Below are positions 47,496-55,817 of a stretch of DNA of 64,000 bases, in pieces. The stretch is from Methylobacterium currus (GTDB lineage Bacteria; Pseudomonadota; Alphaproteobacteria; Rhizobiales; Beijerinckiaceae), in NCBI RefSeq assembly GCF_003058325.1, contig NZ_CP028843.1:1045501-1109500 (forward strand). Direction: 5' to 3'. The translations under genes and the position numbers were made by a program. Positions within the stretch are counted from its first letter, which is position 1; each line of letters opens with the position of its first letter. The notes beneath the pieces are model-generated. The model was not told the origin of the DNA. It saw nothing but the letters and a program-made list of their open reading frames with translations, and ran no database searches.

Positions 47496-48043
47496 GACGC
47501 CTCCGCGAGGTTGAGCAGGGAAGAGGGGTGGGAGGGGGTGGCTGGCAGGCCGGCCTCATCGCTGGCCTGGGCGGTCACGCCCGCCGCGTCTCCGGCTCTG
47601 GCAGGCACGCCCGCGACCTGCGCGCCGGGCGGCACGTCGCGGGTGACGACCGAGCCGGGGGCGATCCGGGCGCCCGCGCCGATCGAGAGCCCGCACAGGA
47701 TCGTGGAATTGGCGCCGATGACCGCGCCCGCCCCGACCCGGGTCGTCTCCAGGGTCCAGTCCTCCGGCCCCATCAGGGTGCCGGCCGCCGTGACGGCGCG
47801 GGGATGACGGTCGTTGGTGAACATCACGCCGGGACCGATCGCGACGTCGTCCTCGAGGCTCACGCCCTCGCACAGGAAGGCATTGGCGCCGATCCGGCAG
47901 CGCGCCCCGACCACGGCGCTGCGCTGGATCTCCACGAAGGGCTCGATCCGCGACCCGGCGCCGACGGTGCAGCCATAGACGTTGACGAGGGCGGGATCGG
48001 CGATGATGGCGCTGGCATCGATCCTCGCATTCACGACCGGCAT
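47492..48043 (-). CDS. left-handed beta-helix N-acetyltransferase (WlbB/WbpD-like)
   Basis: A 183-residue hexapeptide-repeat acyltransferase. Repeats such as I-A-D-P-A-L-V, V-G-A-R-C-R-I-G-A-N and I-G-A-G-A-R-I-A form the left-handed beta-helix, and N-D-R-H-P-R-A near residue 80 is the loop often seen in WbpD and related sugar N-acetyltransferases. The last 40 residues are low-complexity. ATG 48043 is chosen because the repeats start soon after. It is the first gene of the five-gene operon; a 248-bp region separates it from the divergent WecB-type gene. Confidence 0.87.
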   Translation of the reverse strand: MPVVNARIDASAIIADPALVNVYGCTVGAGSRIEPFVEIQRSAVVGARCRIGANAFLCEGVSLEDDVAIGPGVMFTNDRHPRAVTAAGTLMGPEDWTLETTRVGAGAVIGANSTILCGLSIGAGARIAPGSVVTRDVPPGAQVAGVPARAGDAAGVTAQASDEAGLPATPSHPSSLLNLAEAS

Positions 48044-48291
48044 TCCGTCCCCCGTCGCATCCCAGGCTTGAGACGCTAGGCGGCCGGCGCGGCCAAGTAA
48101 TCGTGCCAATGCGAGGGTACGCGTTACACCCTAATCACCCCGATCGACGTCAGAACGGTCCAGTCTTTCTACCGCTTCGGATGTAGTTGCCGATGTCACG
48201 ACCAATCCGGCGGGGAGCGACGCCTCGCCGTTTTCGGCTCTGGGCAGGGGGCACCCGAGATTCCGACACTCGTCGGCGAAGGAGCACCCTC

Positions 48292-49104
48292 ATGCCGACC
48301 TTAGCGGATACAGCCCCGACCTGCGTGGTCCGGGGCCTGAGCTTCGACGCCCTGGCGACGGCCCTGGTCCGAGGCCGGACCACGATCTTCACCCTCAACA
48401 TGATGCATCTGCGGCTCCTGGCGCGGGAACCGGAATTCCGCGAGAGCTACCGCCAGGCCGCGATCGTCACCCTCGACAGCAACCTCCTGAACACCTGCTT
48501 CCTGCGCCGGCGGATGACCGTGGCGACCGGCAGCGACCTGGTCCAGCACCTCGCGGCCCGGCGCAGCTTGCGCGACCGCTCGGTCCTGGTGATCGGCAAC
48601 GTCACGGCGGAGGAAGCGGCATCCGTGATGGCGAGCCGGGACCTCGCGGTCCTGCGCCCGCCCTTCGGCTTCATCCACGACCCGGCGGCGGTGGACGCCG
48701 TGATCGCCCGGGTGCGGGAGGCCGCGCCCGACATGGTGTTCATCGCGGTCGGCGCGCCGCAGAGCGAGATGCTGACCTTGCGCCTGCGCCGCGCCGGCGT
48801 CGTCGCGCCCTCGATCCTGTGCTGCGGCGCCGCCTTCGAGTTCATGCTCGGCAAGCAGACCCGCTCGCCGGTCTTCCTGCGCCGCACCGGCCTCGAATGG
48901 GCCTGGCGGCTCGCAAGCAATCCCCGGCGTCTCGCCGCCCGCTACGCCTCGGATGCGGGCTTCTTGCTGTCGATGCTGGGGCCGCTGACCCGGCTCGCCC
49001 GCTCCGGCGCGCTCAAGGTCGGCGGGCTGCACTTGCAGTTCCGCCAGGAGGCGGGGCTCACCCGCAAGGCCGGGTTCGGTCCAGGGGCGCTCGGGGCGGG
49101 GTAA
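48292..49104 (+). CDS. WecB/TagA/CpsF family glycosyltransferase
   Basis: A 270-residue glycosyltransferase of family 26, which transfers N-acetylmannosamine(uronate) or similar sugars to a lipid-linked acceptor. Family segments are T-L-N-M-M-H-L near residue 35, T-L-D-S-N near 58, G-S-D-L near 78, P-P-F-G-F near 120, V-G-A-P-Q-S-E near 158 and R-T-G-L-E-W-A-W-R near 200. The usual T-P-D-G-x-P active-site Asp segment reads T-L-D-S here, a relaxed match. ATG 48292 follows AAGGAG. Confidence 0.87.
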   Translation: MPTLADTAPTCVVRGLSFDALATALVRGRTTIFTLNMMHLRLLAREPEFRESYRQAAIVTLDSNLLNTCFLRRRMTVATGSDLVQHLAARRSLRDRSVLVIGNVTAEEAASVMASRDLAVLRPPFGFIHDPAAVDAVIARVREAAPDMVFIAVGAPQSEMLTLRLRRAGVVAPSILCCGAAFEFMLGKQTRSPVFLRRTGLEWAWRLASNPRRLAARYASDAGFLLSMLGPLTRLARSGALKVGGLHLQFRQEAGLTRKAGFGPGALGAG

Positions 49105-49214
49105 GGCGGGAATCTGTCCGATCCGGTCGGTCAGATTCCATCCTACCCGCCACCTCGTCCTGAGGTCGTGGATGGGAGGGAATAAGCCCATCGAACAGGC
49201 TCCGAAACGCAACA

Positions 49215-49246
49215 AGGCCGCCTCGACCCGGCAGGGGAGGCGGCCT
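49215..49246 (-). terminator. terminator-like hairpin after rplS
   Basis: AGGCCGCCTC and GAGGCGGCCT form a perfect 10-bp stem around a 12-base loop, 28 bases beyond the rplS stop. On the minus strand it is followed by TGTTGCGTTT. Confidence 0.6.
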
Positions 49247-49273
49247 CTTCGGCTTCGCGAAGTGCGAAGACCC

Positions 49274-49672
49274 TTACTCCGCGGCGGCGGGCTTCTTGGT
49301 CTTGCCCTTCTCGGCGCCGCGCTCGGCGCGCTCGGCGATGCGGGCCGACTTGCCGCGGCGATCGCGCAGGTAGTACAGCTTGGCGCGACGCACCTTGCCG
49401 CGGCGGACCACCTTGATCGAATCGATGTTCGGCGAGTAGATCGGGAAGACGCGCTCGACGCCCTCGCCGTACGAGATCTTGCGGACGGTGAAGCTCTCGT
49501 TGATGCCGCCGCCGGAGCGGGCGATCACGACGCCCTCGTAGGCCTGGACGCGGCTGCGCTCGCCTTCCTTCACCTTGACGTTCACGATGACCGTGTCGCC
49601 GGGCTCGAAGTCGGGGATCGTCTTGTTGAGCTGAGCGATCTGCTCCTGCTCGAGCTGCTGGATGATGTTCAT
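49274..49672 (-). CDS. rplS: 50S ribosomal protein L19
   Basis: A 132-residue ribosomal protein at the subunit interface. The family pattern M-N-I-I-Q-x-L-E, F-x-[14 protein letters not shown] and [14 protein letters not shown] is intact. The C-terminus has a short Lys/Glu-rich alphaproteobacterial extension. The usual neighbours rimM and trmD are not adjacent. Confidence 0.96.
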   Translation of the reverse strand: MNIIQQLEQEQIAQLNKTIPDFEPGDTVIVNVKVKEGERSRVQAYEGVVIARSGGGINESFTVRKISYGEGVERVFPIYSPNIDSIKVVRRGKVRRAKLYYLRDRRGKSARIAERAERGAEKGKTKKPAAAE

Positions 49673-49938
49673 CGGTCAAACTCCTGCCGTCGCCGCCGCG
49701 TCCCGGGATGGGATCCGGCGTCAGGATTTCGGCGTCCTGTTGTGAGTTGCCGGCTCCTTACAGGAACGGCCGCGGCTTGTCGACACGTGCCGGCACGGCA
49801 TTTTTTCACGCGGCCGGGCGGGCGGAAGCCGGCCGGGCAGGGGAACGGAACGGCGGGAACCGTGTTGCTTCGGCTCGGTGCGGCGCCGGCCGCTCCGCGG
49901 ACCCTTCAGTCCAAGGACCATACGGAGGACCATCCCCC

Positions 49939-50226
49939 ATGCTGATGCGTTGGAAGATCGCCGGTCTCGCTGCCCTGGCGTTCGGCGGTCTCGCGGCCGC
50001 CCCCGCGAGCGCCGCCCCTGCCGGACCCGGCCTCGCCGGCCTGCTCGCTCCCGAGGCGCCGGTGACGCAGGTCGCCCAGGGCTGCGGCCCCGGCTTCGCC
50101 CGCGGGCCCTATGGCGGCTGCCGGCCGATATACGGCCGCCGCTTCTACGGTCCGCCGCGGGCCTACGGCCGCCGCTGCTTCATCCGCCCGACGCCGTACG
50201 GGCCGCGCCGGATCTGCCGGTTCTGA
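49939..50226 (+). CDS. small secreted GCG-motif protein
   Basis: A 95-residue exported protein: a signal peptide (M-L-M-R-W-K-I then a hydrophobic core, cleavage near A-S-A-A) and a short mature part with the G-C-G-P-G-F segment at about 53-58 and further Cys, Arg, Tyr and Pro residues. Such GCG-type proteins are common in Methylobacterium and relatives but their role is unknown. The ATG at 49939 is preceded by ACGGAGGAC. Confidence 0.75.
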   Translation: MLMRWKIAGLAALAFGGLAAAPASAAPAGPGLAGLLAPEAPVTQVAQGCGPGFARGPYGGCRPIYGRRFYGPPRAYGRRCFIRPTPYGPRRICRF

Positions 50227-50244
50227 TCGGCGAGATGTGATCTC

Positions 50245-50272
50245 GGGCGGGGACCGCGACGGCTCCCCGCCC
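50245..50272. terminator. hairpin between convergent genes
   Basis: GGGCGGGGA and TCCCCGCCC form a 9-bp stem around a 10-base loop between the small secreted protein gene and siaA. There is no U-tract on either side. Confidence 0.4.
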
Positions 50273-50275
50273 CGC

Positions 50276-51952
50276 TCACCCCACCATCGGCCGGAACGCG
50301 ACCAGGGCCATGTCGTCCCGGCGCGGCTCGGGCCCGCGATGGGCGGCGAGCGCCGCCTCGAGCGCCGCGACCTGCTCGGCGAGGGGCAGGTGCCGGTGCT
50401 TCTCCAGGATCTCGGCGACGCCGCGATGCCCGAGGAGCCGCCGGGACGCCCCGCCCATCTGGTCGCTGACCCCGTCCGTCATCAGGAAGAAGGTCTGGCC
50501 GCCGCGGAGCGGGAGCGCGACCTCCGCGAACGGCTCCTCCCGCCCGGTGCGCCGGTAGCCGAGGCCGTGACGCCGGCCCTTGATCCGGGTCGTCTCCCCA
50601 TCGGCCAGCAACGTCAGGGCAAGGCCGGCGCCCGCGAAATGCAGGGTGCCGCCCGCCCGGTCGACGACGCAGATCCCGCAATCGAGCCCGTCATCCGACG
50701 CCCCCTCCGAGACCCCCATCTCCTGCCGCAGCCGCGCCCGCACCACGCCGTCGAGGGCGGCCAGGATCGCGTCCGGCCGGCGCAGGCCCTGATCGTGCAG
50801 GATCCGGTCGAGGGCGGTCGCGACGATCAGCGTCAGGAAGGCGCCGGGCACGCCGTGGCCGGTGCAATCGGCCACCACCACGATGCCGAGGCCGTCGACC
50901 GCCTCGATCCAGTAATAGTCGCCGCCGACGACGTGCAGCGGCTCCCACAGCACCGCGACCTCGAACCCGGCACCGCGCAGGGCGGAAGCGCCTGGCAGCA
51001 CCGCCTGCTGGATGCGGCGGGCATAGCCGAGACTCTCCATCACCAGGCCGTTCGCCTCGGCGAGCTGCGCGTGGGTGCGTTCCAGCTCGGCCAGCAGGTG
51101 GCGGGCCTCGTCGCCGCTGCGCAATCCCTCGACCATGCGGTTGAAGGCGGCGGAGATGTCGGCGATCTCGCGGCTCGGCCGGCGGCGGCCGGCGAGGTCG
51201 ACCGTGACCCATTGCTTGTGCTCGACTTGCGCCATGGCCGACAGGAGCCGGCGCAGGGGCGCCAGCACATGCCGCCCCACCGCCAGCCGCAAGGCGAGGG
51301 CGAAGGCCAGGATCAGCGCCAGGCTGGCGCCCAGCACCATCACGAACTGCTTCTCGGCATTGGCCCGCAGGCCCTCCGCCGACAGGACCAGGGTCAGGGT
51401 GCCGGCGGGCTGGGCGGTCGCACCGGGCTCGATCTCGGCCGCGACCTGGATGCGCTCGAAATTGCGCCCCCGCGGCTCCTCGCCCAGCCGCGCCACGACG
51501 CTCCCCGAGGCATCGCGCAGCAGGGCGAAGCGGAAGGCCGGATCGAGGGCGAGCGCCTGGAGCTGGGACGCGTGATCGGCGGTCCAGCCCGGCCGGGCGA
51601 GGGACCGGGCGGTCATGTCCGCCATCATCTGGGCGCGCTCGCCGGATAGGCGGATCTGGTCGCCGTAATTGACCCAGGCGATCACCACCTGGGTCGCCAG
51701 AACCACGGAAGCGATCACCGGCGAGAGGCGCAGGAACAGGGTATGGGCGAGGCCGTCGAGGTTGCGGCCGCGGGCGGCGCCCCGCAGGGCCCCCGGACGC
51801 ATCGTGTCGGCGCCGCCATCCTGCGTCGTCGGCACCCCGGTGAAGCCGCGATGGGCGAGCGCGTCGCCCCGGCGCATCGGTCCGGCGCCCCGCAGGGAGC
51901 CGCCGCGACGGGGGGCGGCTTGCGGCGCGGACGAAGCGGGCTCGCCGCTCAA
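50276..51952 (-). CDS. siaA: SiaA-like membrane PP2C phosphatase with HAMP domain
   Basis: A 558-residue sensor phosphatase. Two membrane helices (about 73-95 and 203-225) flank a periplasmic region of about 105 residues, followed by a HAMP domain (226-278), a short coiled coil and a PP2C/SpoIIE-type domain (about 330-556) whose metal Asp residues lie in G-G-D-Y-Y near 343-347, A-D-C-T-G-H-G at 361-367, T-D-G-V-S near 505 and R-R-D-D-M near 547. SiaA of P. aeruginosa dephosphorylates SiaC. The ATG at 51952 overlaps the siaD stop by four bases, which fixes the start. It ends the operon. Confidence 0.85.
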   Translation of the reverse strand: MSGEPASSAPQAAPRRGGSLRGAGPMRRGDALAHRGFTGVPTTQDGGADTMRPGALRGAARGRNLDGLAHTLFLRLSPVIASVVLATQVVIAWVNYGDQIRLSGERAQMMADMTARSLARPGWTADHASQLQALALDPAFRFALLRDASGSVVARLGEEPRGRNFERIQVAAEIEPGATAQPAGTLTLVLSAEGLRANAEKQFVMVLGASLALILAFALALRLAVGRHVLAPLRRLLSAMAQVEHKQWVTVDLAGRRRPSREIADISAAFNRMVEGLRSGDEARHLLAELERTHAQLAEANGLVMESLGYARRIQQAVLPGASALRGAGFEVAVLWEPLHVVGGDYYWIEAVDGLGIVVVADCTGHGVPGAFLTLIVATALDRILHDQGLRRPDAILAALDGVVRARLRQEMGVSEGASDDGLDCGICVVDRAGGTLHFAGAGLALTLLADGETTRIKGRRHGLGYRRTGREEPFAEVALPLRGGQTFFLMTDGVSDQMGGASRRLLGHRGVAEILEKHRHLPLAEQVAALEAALAAHRGPEPRRDDMALVAFRPMVG

Positions 51953-52995
51953 CGCAGGGTCTCCGGAGCGGTCTCCGGGGAAGGGGCTCGCTCGACCCGG
52001 TTGCGGCCGCCATGCTTGGCCGCGTAGAGCGCCGCGTCGGCCCGGCGCATCGCCGCCTGGAGGTTCTCCTCCGGCACGGCCGTCGCAAGGCCGATGCTGA
52101 CCGTGATGCCGATCGGCCCGCCCTCGGTGAAGACCGGGTTCGCCGCCACGGCGGCGCGGATCCGCTCCGCGATCACCGCCCCGTCCTCAGGCGCGGTCTC
52201 GACCAGGAGGATGCCGAATTCCTCGCCCCCGAGCCGCCCGAGGGCGTCGAGGGAGCGCAGGGAGGAGCGGCAGGCGGCGACGAAGGCGATCAGGGCCGCG
52301 TCGCCGGCGGCGTGGCCGTGGCTGTCGTTGACGAGCTTGAACCGGTCGAGGTCGAGCATCAGCAGGCAGGCCTTCTGCCCGGGGCGGCGCGGCCAGTCCC
52401 GGGCGCAGACCTCCAGGAAGCGCCGGCGTGCGAGCGCCCCGGTCAGCGGGTCGGTATCGGCGAGCCGGCGCAGCTCCGCCTCCAGCCGGGCGCTGGTCTC
52501 GATCTCGCCCGAAAGCGCTTCGTTGAGGGATTGCAGGTCGCGCTGCTGCTCGCCGAGGCGCTTGTTGGCCTTCTGCAGGTCGGCCTGCATCCGGTCGCTC
52601 AGGCGCACCAGCCGGCGCTGCTCGCGGTAGCCCCGGCGATAGGCCTCGGCCAGCACCTTCACCCCGTCCGCCACCGCGGCGAGCTGGGTCAGCATCACCT
52701 CGGTCCGGTCGAGGACGGCCTCCTCGTTGTCGAACAGGCTGAAGACGTTGCCCGGTCCGCCCGCGCGCTTGCCACCCTCCTGCCGCTTGCCTGCGTCGCC
52801 CTTGCCTGCGTCGCCCCTGCCTGCGTCGCCCCTGCCTGCGTCGCCCTTGCCTGCGTCGCCCTTGCCTGAATCGCTCCTGCCGCCGTCGCTCTTGCCGTCG
52901 TCCATCCTGGCTCCGTCGGGCTCCGGGGGCGCCTCGCCGTCGGTCGCCGCCGCGCGCCCGATCGCGCGCCCGCCCTGGCCCGCCCTGGTGGTCAT
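51949..52995 (-). CDS. siaD: SiaD-like diguanylate cyclase (GGDEF)
   Basis: A 348-residue cytoplasmic protein. Residues 40-72 are a repeat of K/R-G-D-A-G, residues about 125-178 form a long coiled coil, and the GGDEF domain (180-335) has an intact active site G-G-E-E-F at 256-260 and I-site R-S-L-D at 247-250, so the enzyme should be product-inhibited by c-di-GMP. SiaD of P. aeruginosa has a similar coiled-coil stalk that binds unphosphorylated SiaC. Start ATG 52995 overlaps the siaC stop by four bases. Confidence 0.85.
   Translation of the reverse strand: MTTRAGQGGRAIGRAAATDGEAPPEPDGARMDDGKSDGGRSDSGKGDAGKGDAGRGDAGRGDAGKGDAGKRQEGGKRAGGPGNVFSLFDNEEAVLDRTEVMLTQLAAVADGVKVLAEAYRRGYREQRRLVRLSDRMQADLQKANKRLGEQQRDLQSLNEALSGEIETSARLEAELRRLADTDPLTGALARRRFLEVCARDWPRRPGQKACLLMLDLDRFKLVNDSHGHAAGDAALIAFVAACRSSLRSLDALGRLGGEEFGILLVETAPEDGAVIAERIRAAVAANPVFTEGGPIGITVSIGLATAVPEENLQAAMRRADAALYAAKHGGRNRVERAPSPETAPETLR
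52786..52890. repeat. 15-bp coding repeat in siaD
   Basis: Seven tandem 15-bp units resembling CTTGCCTGCGTCGCC; the first five are nearly identical and the last two diverge. They code for K/R-G-D-A-G repeats near the N-terminus of SiaD. Confidence 0.8.
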
Positions 52996-53378
52996 GCCGC
53001 CGTCTCCTGGACCATCTCGAACCGGGCATGCGAGAAATCGACCGCGAAATCCTCGCCCGCCTCCGCGATGGTGTCGTCCCCCTCGGCGTAGAGCCAGCGG
53101 ATCGTCACCTCGCGGCCTGCCTCTGCGGCATCCTCCAGGGGCATGAACAGGTTCATCAGGGCCTTGGCGCTCGACGAGTTGAAGTACGACAGGGCCACGT
53201 CGACGGTCAGCGGCCCGCCCTCCTCCTCCAGGCAGGCGCGCAGGGCCTGGAGCAGCGGACCGTAGAAGGCCGCGGCATCCTCCGGGTAGGATTCCCCGCG
53301 CAGGAGCAGGCGCCCGGCGGGAAAGTCGAAATCGACCAGCGGCGAGCGGCTGGTGGCGGGAATCTGGATCCGGTCCAT
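52992..53378 (-). CDS. siaC: SiaC-like regulatory phosphoprotein (DUF1987)
   Basis: A 128-residue protein of the DUF1987/SiaC family. It starts with P-A-T-x-R-S-P-x-V-D-F-D (residues 7-18) and has the family G-E-S-Y-P-E-D segment at 28-34 and the Y-F-N-S-S-S-A-K-A-L segment at 65-74. In P. aeruginosa SiaC is phosphorylated by SiaB on Thr68; here the residue at 68 is Ser. The unphosphorylated form binds and activates SiaD. It follows siaB by 11 bases and overlaps siaD by four. Confidence 0.87.
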   Translation of the reverse strand: MDRIQIPATSRSPLVDFDFPAGRLLLRGESYPEDAAAFYGPLLQALRACLEEEGGPLTVDVALSYFNSSSAKALMNLFMPLEDAAEAGREVTIRWLYAEGDDTIAEAGEDFAVDFSHARFEMVQETAA

Positions 53379-53389
53379 CGTCGCGTGCC

Positions 53390-53944
53390 TCAGATGAAGG
53401 CCTTGAGGCAGAAGAACGCGCGGTCGTCGCCGCGGGCCTGGAAGTCGTACTCGACCGGGGCGCTGGAGCGCCGGGCGATCTCGATCAGCCCGATGCTGCC
53501 GCCGAGGCTGCCCTCCTCGGCCGGCTGGCGCAGCCGCTCGCGGTAGTATTGCTTCAGCTCGTCGCCCGACAGGCCGGCGATGTGGTCGAGCCGGGCGCGC
53601 AGGGCGGTGACATGCTCGCCCGGGACCTCGTTGCCGCAGGCGACGAAGAAGCGCCCGTCCTCGATCCCGACCACGATCAATCCGGCGCTCACCATGCCGC
53701 CTTGCGGCGAGCCGTGCGGCACGAGCTTGTCGGCGGAGTAGCGGATGACGTTCTGGGCCTGCTCGACGAAGACCGAGAAGACCCGCTTCGACACCGCCGC
53801 GTCGGTGGCGCCCTGCTGCATGCGCAGCTTCAGCACCTCGCCGAGGGAGAACAGCACGTTCTCGGACAGGTCGCCGCCGAACGACAGGATGATCCCGTTG
53901 CGCCGGGACGCCTCGTGAAACGCCAGGAAGTCAGTTGCGAGCAC
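53390..53944 (-). CDS. siaB: SiaB-like protein kinase
   Basis: A 184-residue GHKL-type kinase of the SiaB family, which phosphorylates SiaC. An N-box-like E-Q-A-Q-N-V-I-R-Y is at 61-69, and a Gly-rich segment G-S-L-G-G-S-I-G-L at 145-153 corresponds to the G boxes. The central V-V-G-I-E-D-G-R-F-F near 91-100 is also typical. The start is GTG 53944, preceded by GGGAGAGAG; an ATG at 54007 in the same frame would add 21 residues. It is the first gene of the operon. Confidence 0.85.
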   Translation of the reverse strand: MLATDFLAFHEASRRNGIILSFGGDLSENVLFSLGEVLKLRMQQGATDAAVSKRVFSVFVEQAQNVIRYSADKLVPHGSPQGGMVSAGLIVVGIEDGRFFVACGNEVPGEHVTALRARLDHIAGLSGDELKQYYRERLRQPAEEGSLGGSIGLIEIARRSSAPVEYDFQARGDDRAFFCLKAFI

Positions 53945-54367
53945 CGCTCTCTCCCGCCCGGTACACCGCCGGCTCGAAGGCTTTCGTCCGAGCCGCCCGC
54001 ACGTCATGTTAGCCCACCAAGGCTGACCAGAGTGTTACTGCGTCGAGGCCAGGAAGTCCCGCGGCGCGTCGAAGAAAAATTCGCCACGTGATCGGAGGAC
54101 GGGGATTTTCCATCCTGAATGTGCTTAAAAAATCCGCGATTTGCTTTCCGGCTGTGCAGCCGGTGCCGATCCTGCCGCAGGGACCTGCGCCGCATGGCAG
54201 GCTCGCGCCGCGGCGATAGCCGGTTCCGGGCCGCCTGCGAAGTCCCGTGCCGGAGGATCCTTCCGCTGATTCGCCCGGTGACGGACGGGACCGGCGCACG
54301 CCTGCGCCCCCTTGCGGCGGGCCAACCGCGCGGGCAGCATCGCGGCGTCGGCGGAGCGCGTCCGGGC
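53945..54367. promoter_or_regulatory. intergenic region upstream of siaB and the universal stress gene
   Basis: This 423-bp region separates the divergent sia operon and universal stress protein gene. A less GC-rich part at 54060-54150 is a likely promoter site for siaB. No boxes are assigned, and no gene is seen. Confidence 0.4.
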
Positions 54368-54871
54368 ATGGTCGAGATCAAGCGGCGGCGGTCCTTCGAG
54401 GCCGGGCATCGGCTCAAGTTCATGGTGCTGGTCGACGAGACGCCGGAATGCGACCGGGCGGTGCATTTCGCCGTGCGCCGGGCGGCCCGGCTCGGGGCCC
54501 GGGTGGTGATGCTGGCGGTGGCCGAGCCGCCCGAGACGATGGAATGGCTCGGCGTCGGCGACGCGATGCGGGCCGAGGCCGAGGCCGAGACGACCGAGCG
54601 CCTGGAGGCCCTGGCGGCGGCGGCGCGCCAGGCCGCGGGCGTCGATCCGGAGCTGGTGGTGCGCACGGGCGAGCGCGCCGACGCGATCCTGCGCCAGATC
54701 GAGGCCGACGAGGACATCGCTTTCCTGGTGCTGGGCGCCGCCGCCGGCAGCGACGGGCCGGGGCCCCTCGTCACCTCGATCGCCGGGCGCAACGCCGGCA
54801 GCTTCCCGGTGCCGGTCGTGATCGTGCCCGGCGCCCTGAGCGAGGCGGAGATCACCGCGCTCGCTGGGTGA
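54368..54871 (+). CDS. universal stress protein family protein
   Basis: A 167-residue UspA-like protein. The family pattern starts at F-M-V-L-V-D-E-T near residue 18 and runs through A-V-R-R-A-A-R-L-G-A-R-V-V-M-L near 37. The usual ATP-binding loop G-x-x-G-x(9)-G-S/T near the C-terminus is only partly kept (V-T-S-I-A-G-R-N). USPs take part in stress survival by unclear means. The ATG at 54368 is used; ATG 54422 is also possible and begins the first beta strand. Confidence 0.75.
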   Translation: MVEIKRRRSFEAGHRLKFMVLVDETPECDRAVHFAVRRAARLGARVVMLAVAEPPETMEWLGVGDAMRAEAEAETTERLEALAAAARQAAGVDPELVVRTGERADAILRQIEADEDIAFLVLGAAAGSDGPGPLVTSIAGRNAGSFPVPVVIVPGALSEAEITALAG

Positions 54872-55002
54872 GATGCCGAACGGGTCCATTGAGCTTTCGT
54901 CCGTTCGGGTCCACATCTGCCGCAGGCGCGGCGGCCTCAGCGGGGCCCGCGCCGTTCCCGGCCGGCCTTGAACCGGCGCAGAGAACTTCTTGAGGATCAC
55001 CG

Positions 55003-55569
55003 ATGTTCATCCAGACCGAAGCCACCCCGAACCCCGCCACCCTGAAGTTCCTGCCCGGCAAGGTCGTGCTGCCCGAGGGCACCTTCGAGGCGCGGGACGA
55101 GGGCGCCGCGGCGCGCTCGCCGCTCGCCCGCGCCCTGTTCGGCGTCGAGGGCGTCTCCGGCGTCTATCTCGGCCACGACTTCATCTCGGTGACCAAGGCC
55201 GAGGGCGAGCCCGGCTGGCCGCAGGTCAAGCCCGCGGTGCTCGGCGCCATCATGGAGCATTTCATGTCGGGGGCCCCGGTCCTCGAGGCCGGCCACGCCC
55301 CCGAGGAGGCGGCCGAAGAGTTCTTCGACGAGGCCGACGCCGACACGGTCGCCACGATCAAGGACCTGCTCGAGACCCGGGTGCGGCCGGCGGTGGCCGG
55401 CGACGGCGGCGACATCACCTTCCGGGGCTTTCGCGATGGCGTGGTGTTCCTGGAGATGAAGGGCGCCTGCTCGGGCTGCCCGTCCTCCACCGCCACCCTG
55501 CGCCAGGGCGTGCAGAACCTCTTCCGCCACTTCCTGCCCGACGTGCGCGAGGTCCAGGCGGTCTCGTGA
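55003..55569 (+). CDS. NfuA-like iron-sulfur cluster carrier (NifU C-terminal domain)
   Basis: A 188-residue Fe-S carrier. The N-terminal Nfu domain (about 1-90) starts with M-F-I-Q-T-E-A-T-P-N-P-A-T-L-K-F. The C-terminal NifU-like domain (about 112-188) carries the cluster-binding C-S-G-C motif near residue 154. It passes Fe-S clusters to target enzymes such as MiaB, whose gene lies 3 kb downstream. Confidence 0.95.
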   Translation: MFIQTEATPNPATLKFLPGKVVLPEGTFEARDEGAAARSPLARALFGVEGVSGVYLGHDFISVTKAEGEPGWPQVKPAVLGAIMEHFMSGAPVLEAGHAPEEAAEEFFDEADADTVATIKDLLETRVRPAVAGDGGDITFRGFRDGVVFLEMKGACSGCPSSTATLRQGVQNLFRHFLPDVREVQAVS

Positions 55570-55817
55570 GCCTGCACGGCGCCTGAGGCGGCGCCGCTTT
55601 CCGCCGCCGGGCGGTTTCCTCAGCCGCGGCGGATGCTCTAAAGGCTGAACCGAACCGGGCCGCCCTGCCTGACGCGGGGCGGTCCTTCTTGTGTTAACCT
55701 GTGCGTGCCACGCTGGGATCGAAGCGGCGGGTCGACGAGCGACCCGGCGCGGCCGGCGGCACGAAGCCGGCCGCGGCGTTCAGACCCGCGGGCGCGAGAG
55801 GGCGGAGCCTGACGGTG

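Noticed and set aside
52786..52890. A CRISPR array or non-coding repeat
   Set aside because: Units are 15 bp without spacers and keep the reading frame of siaD.
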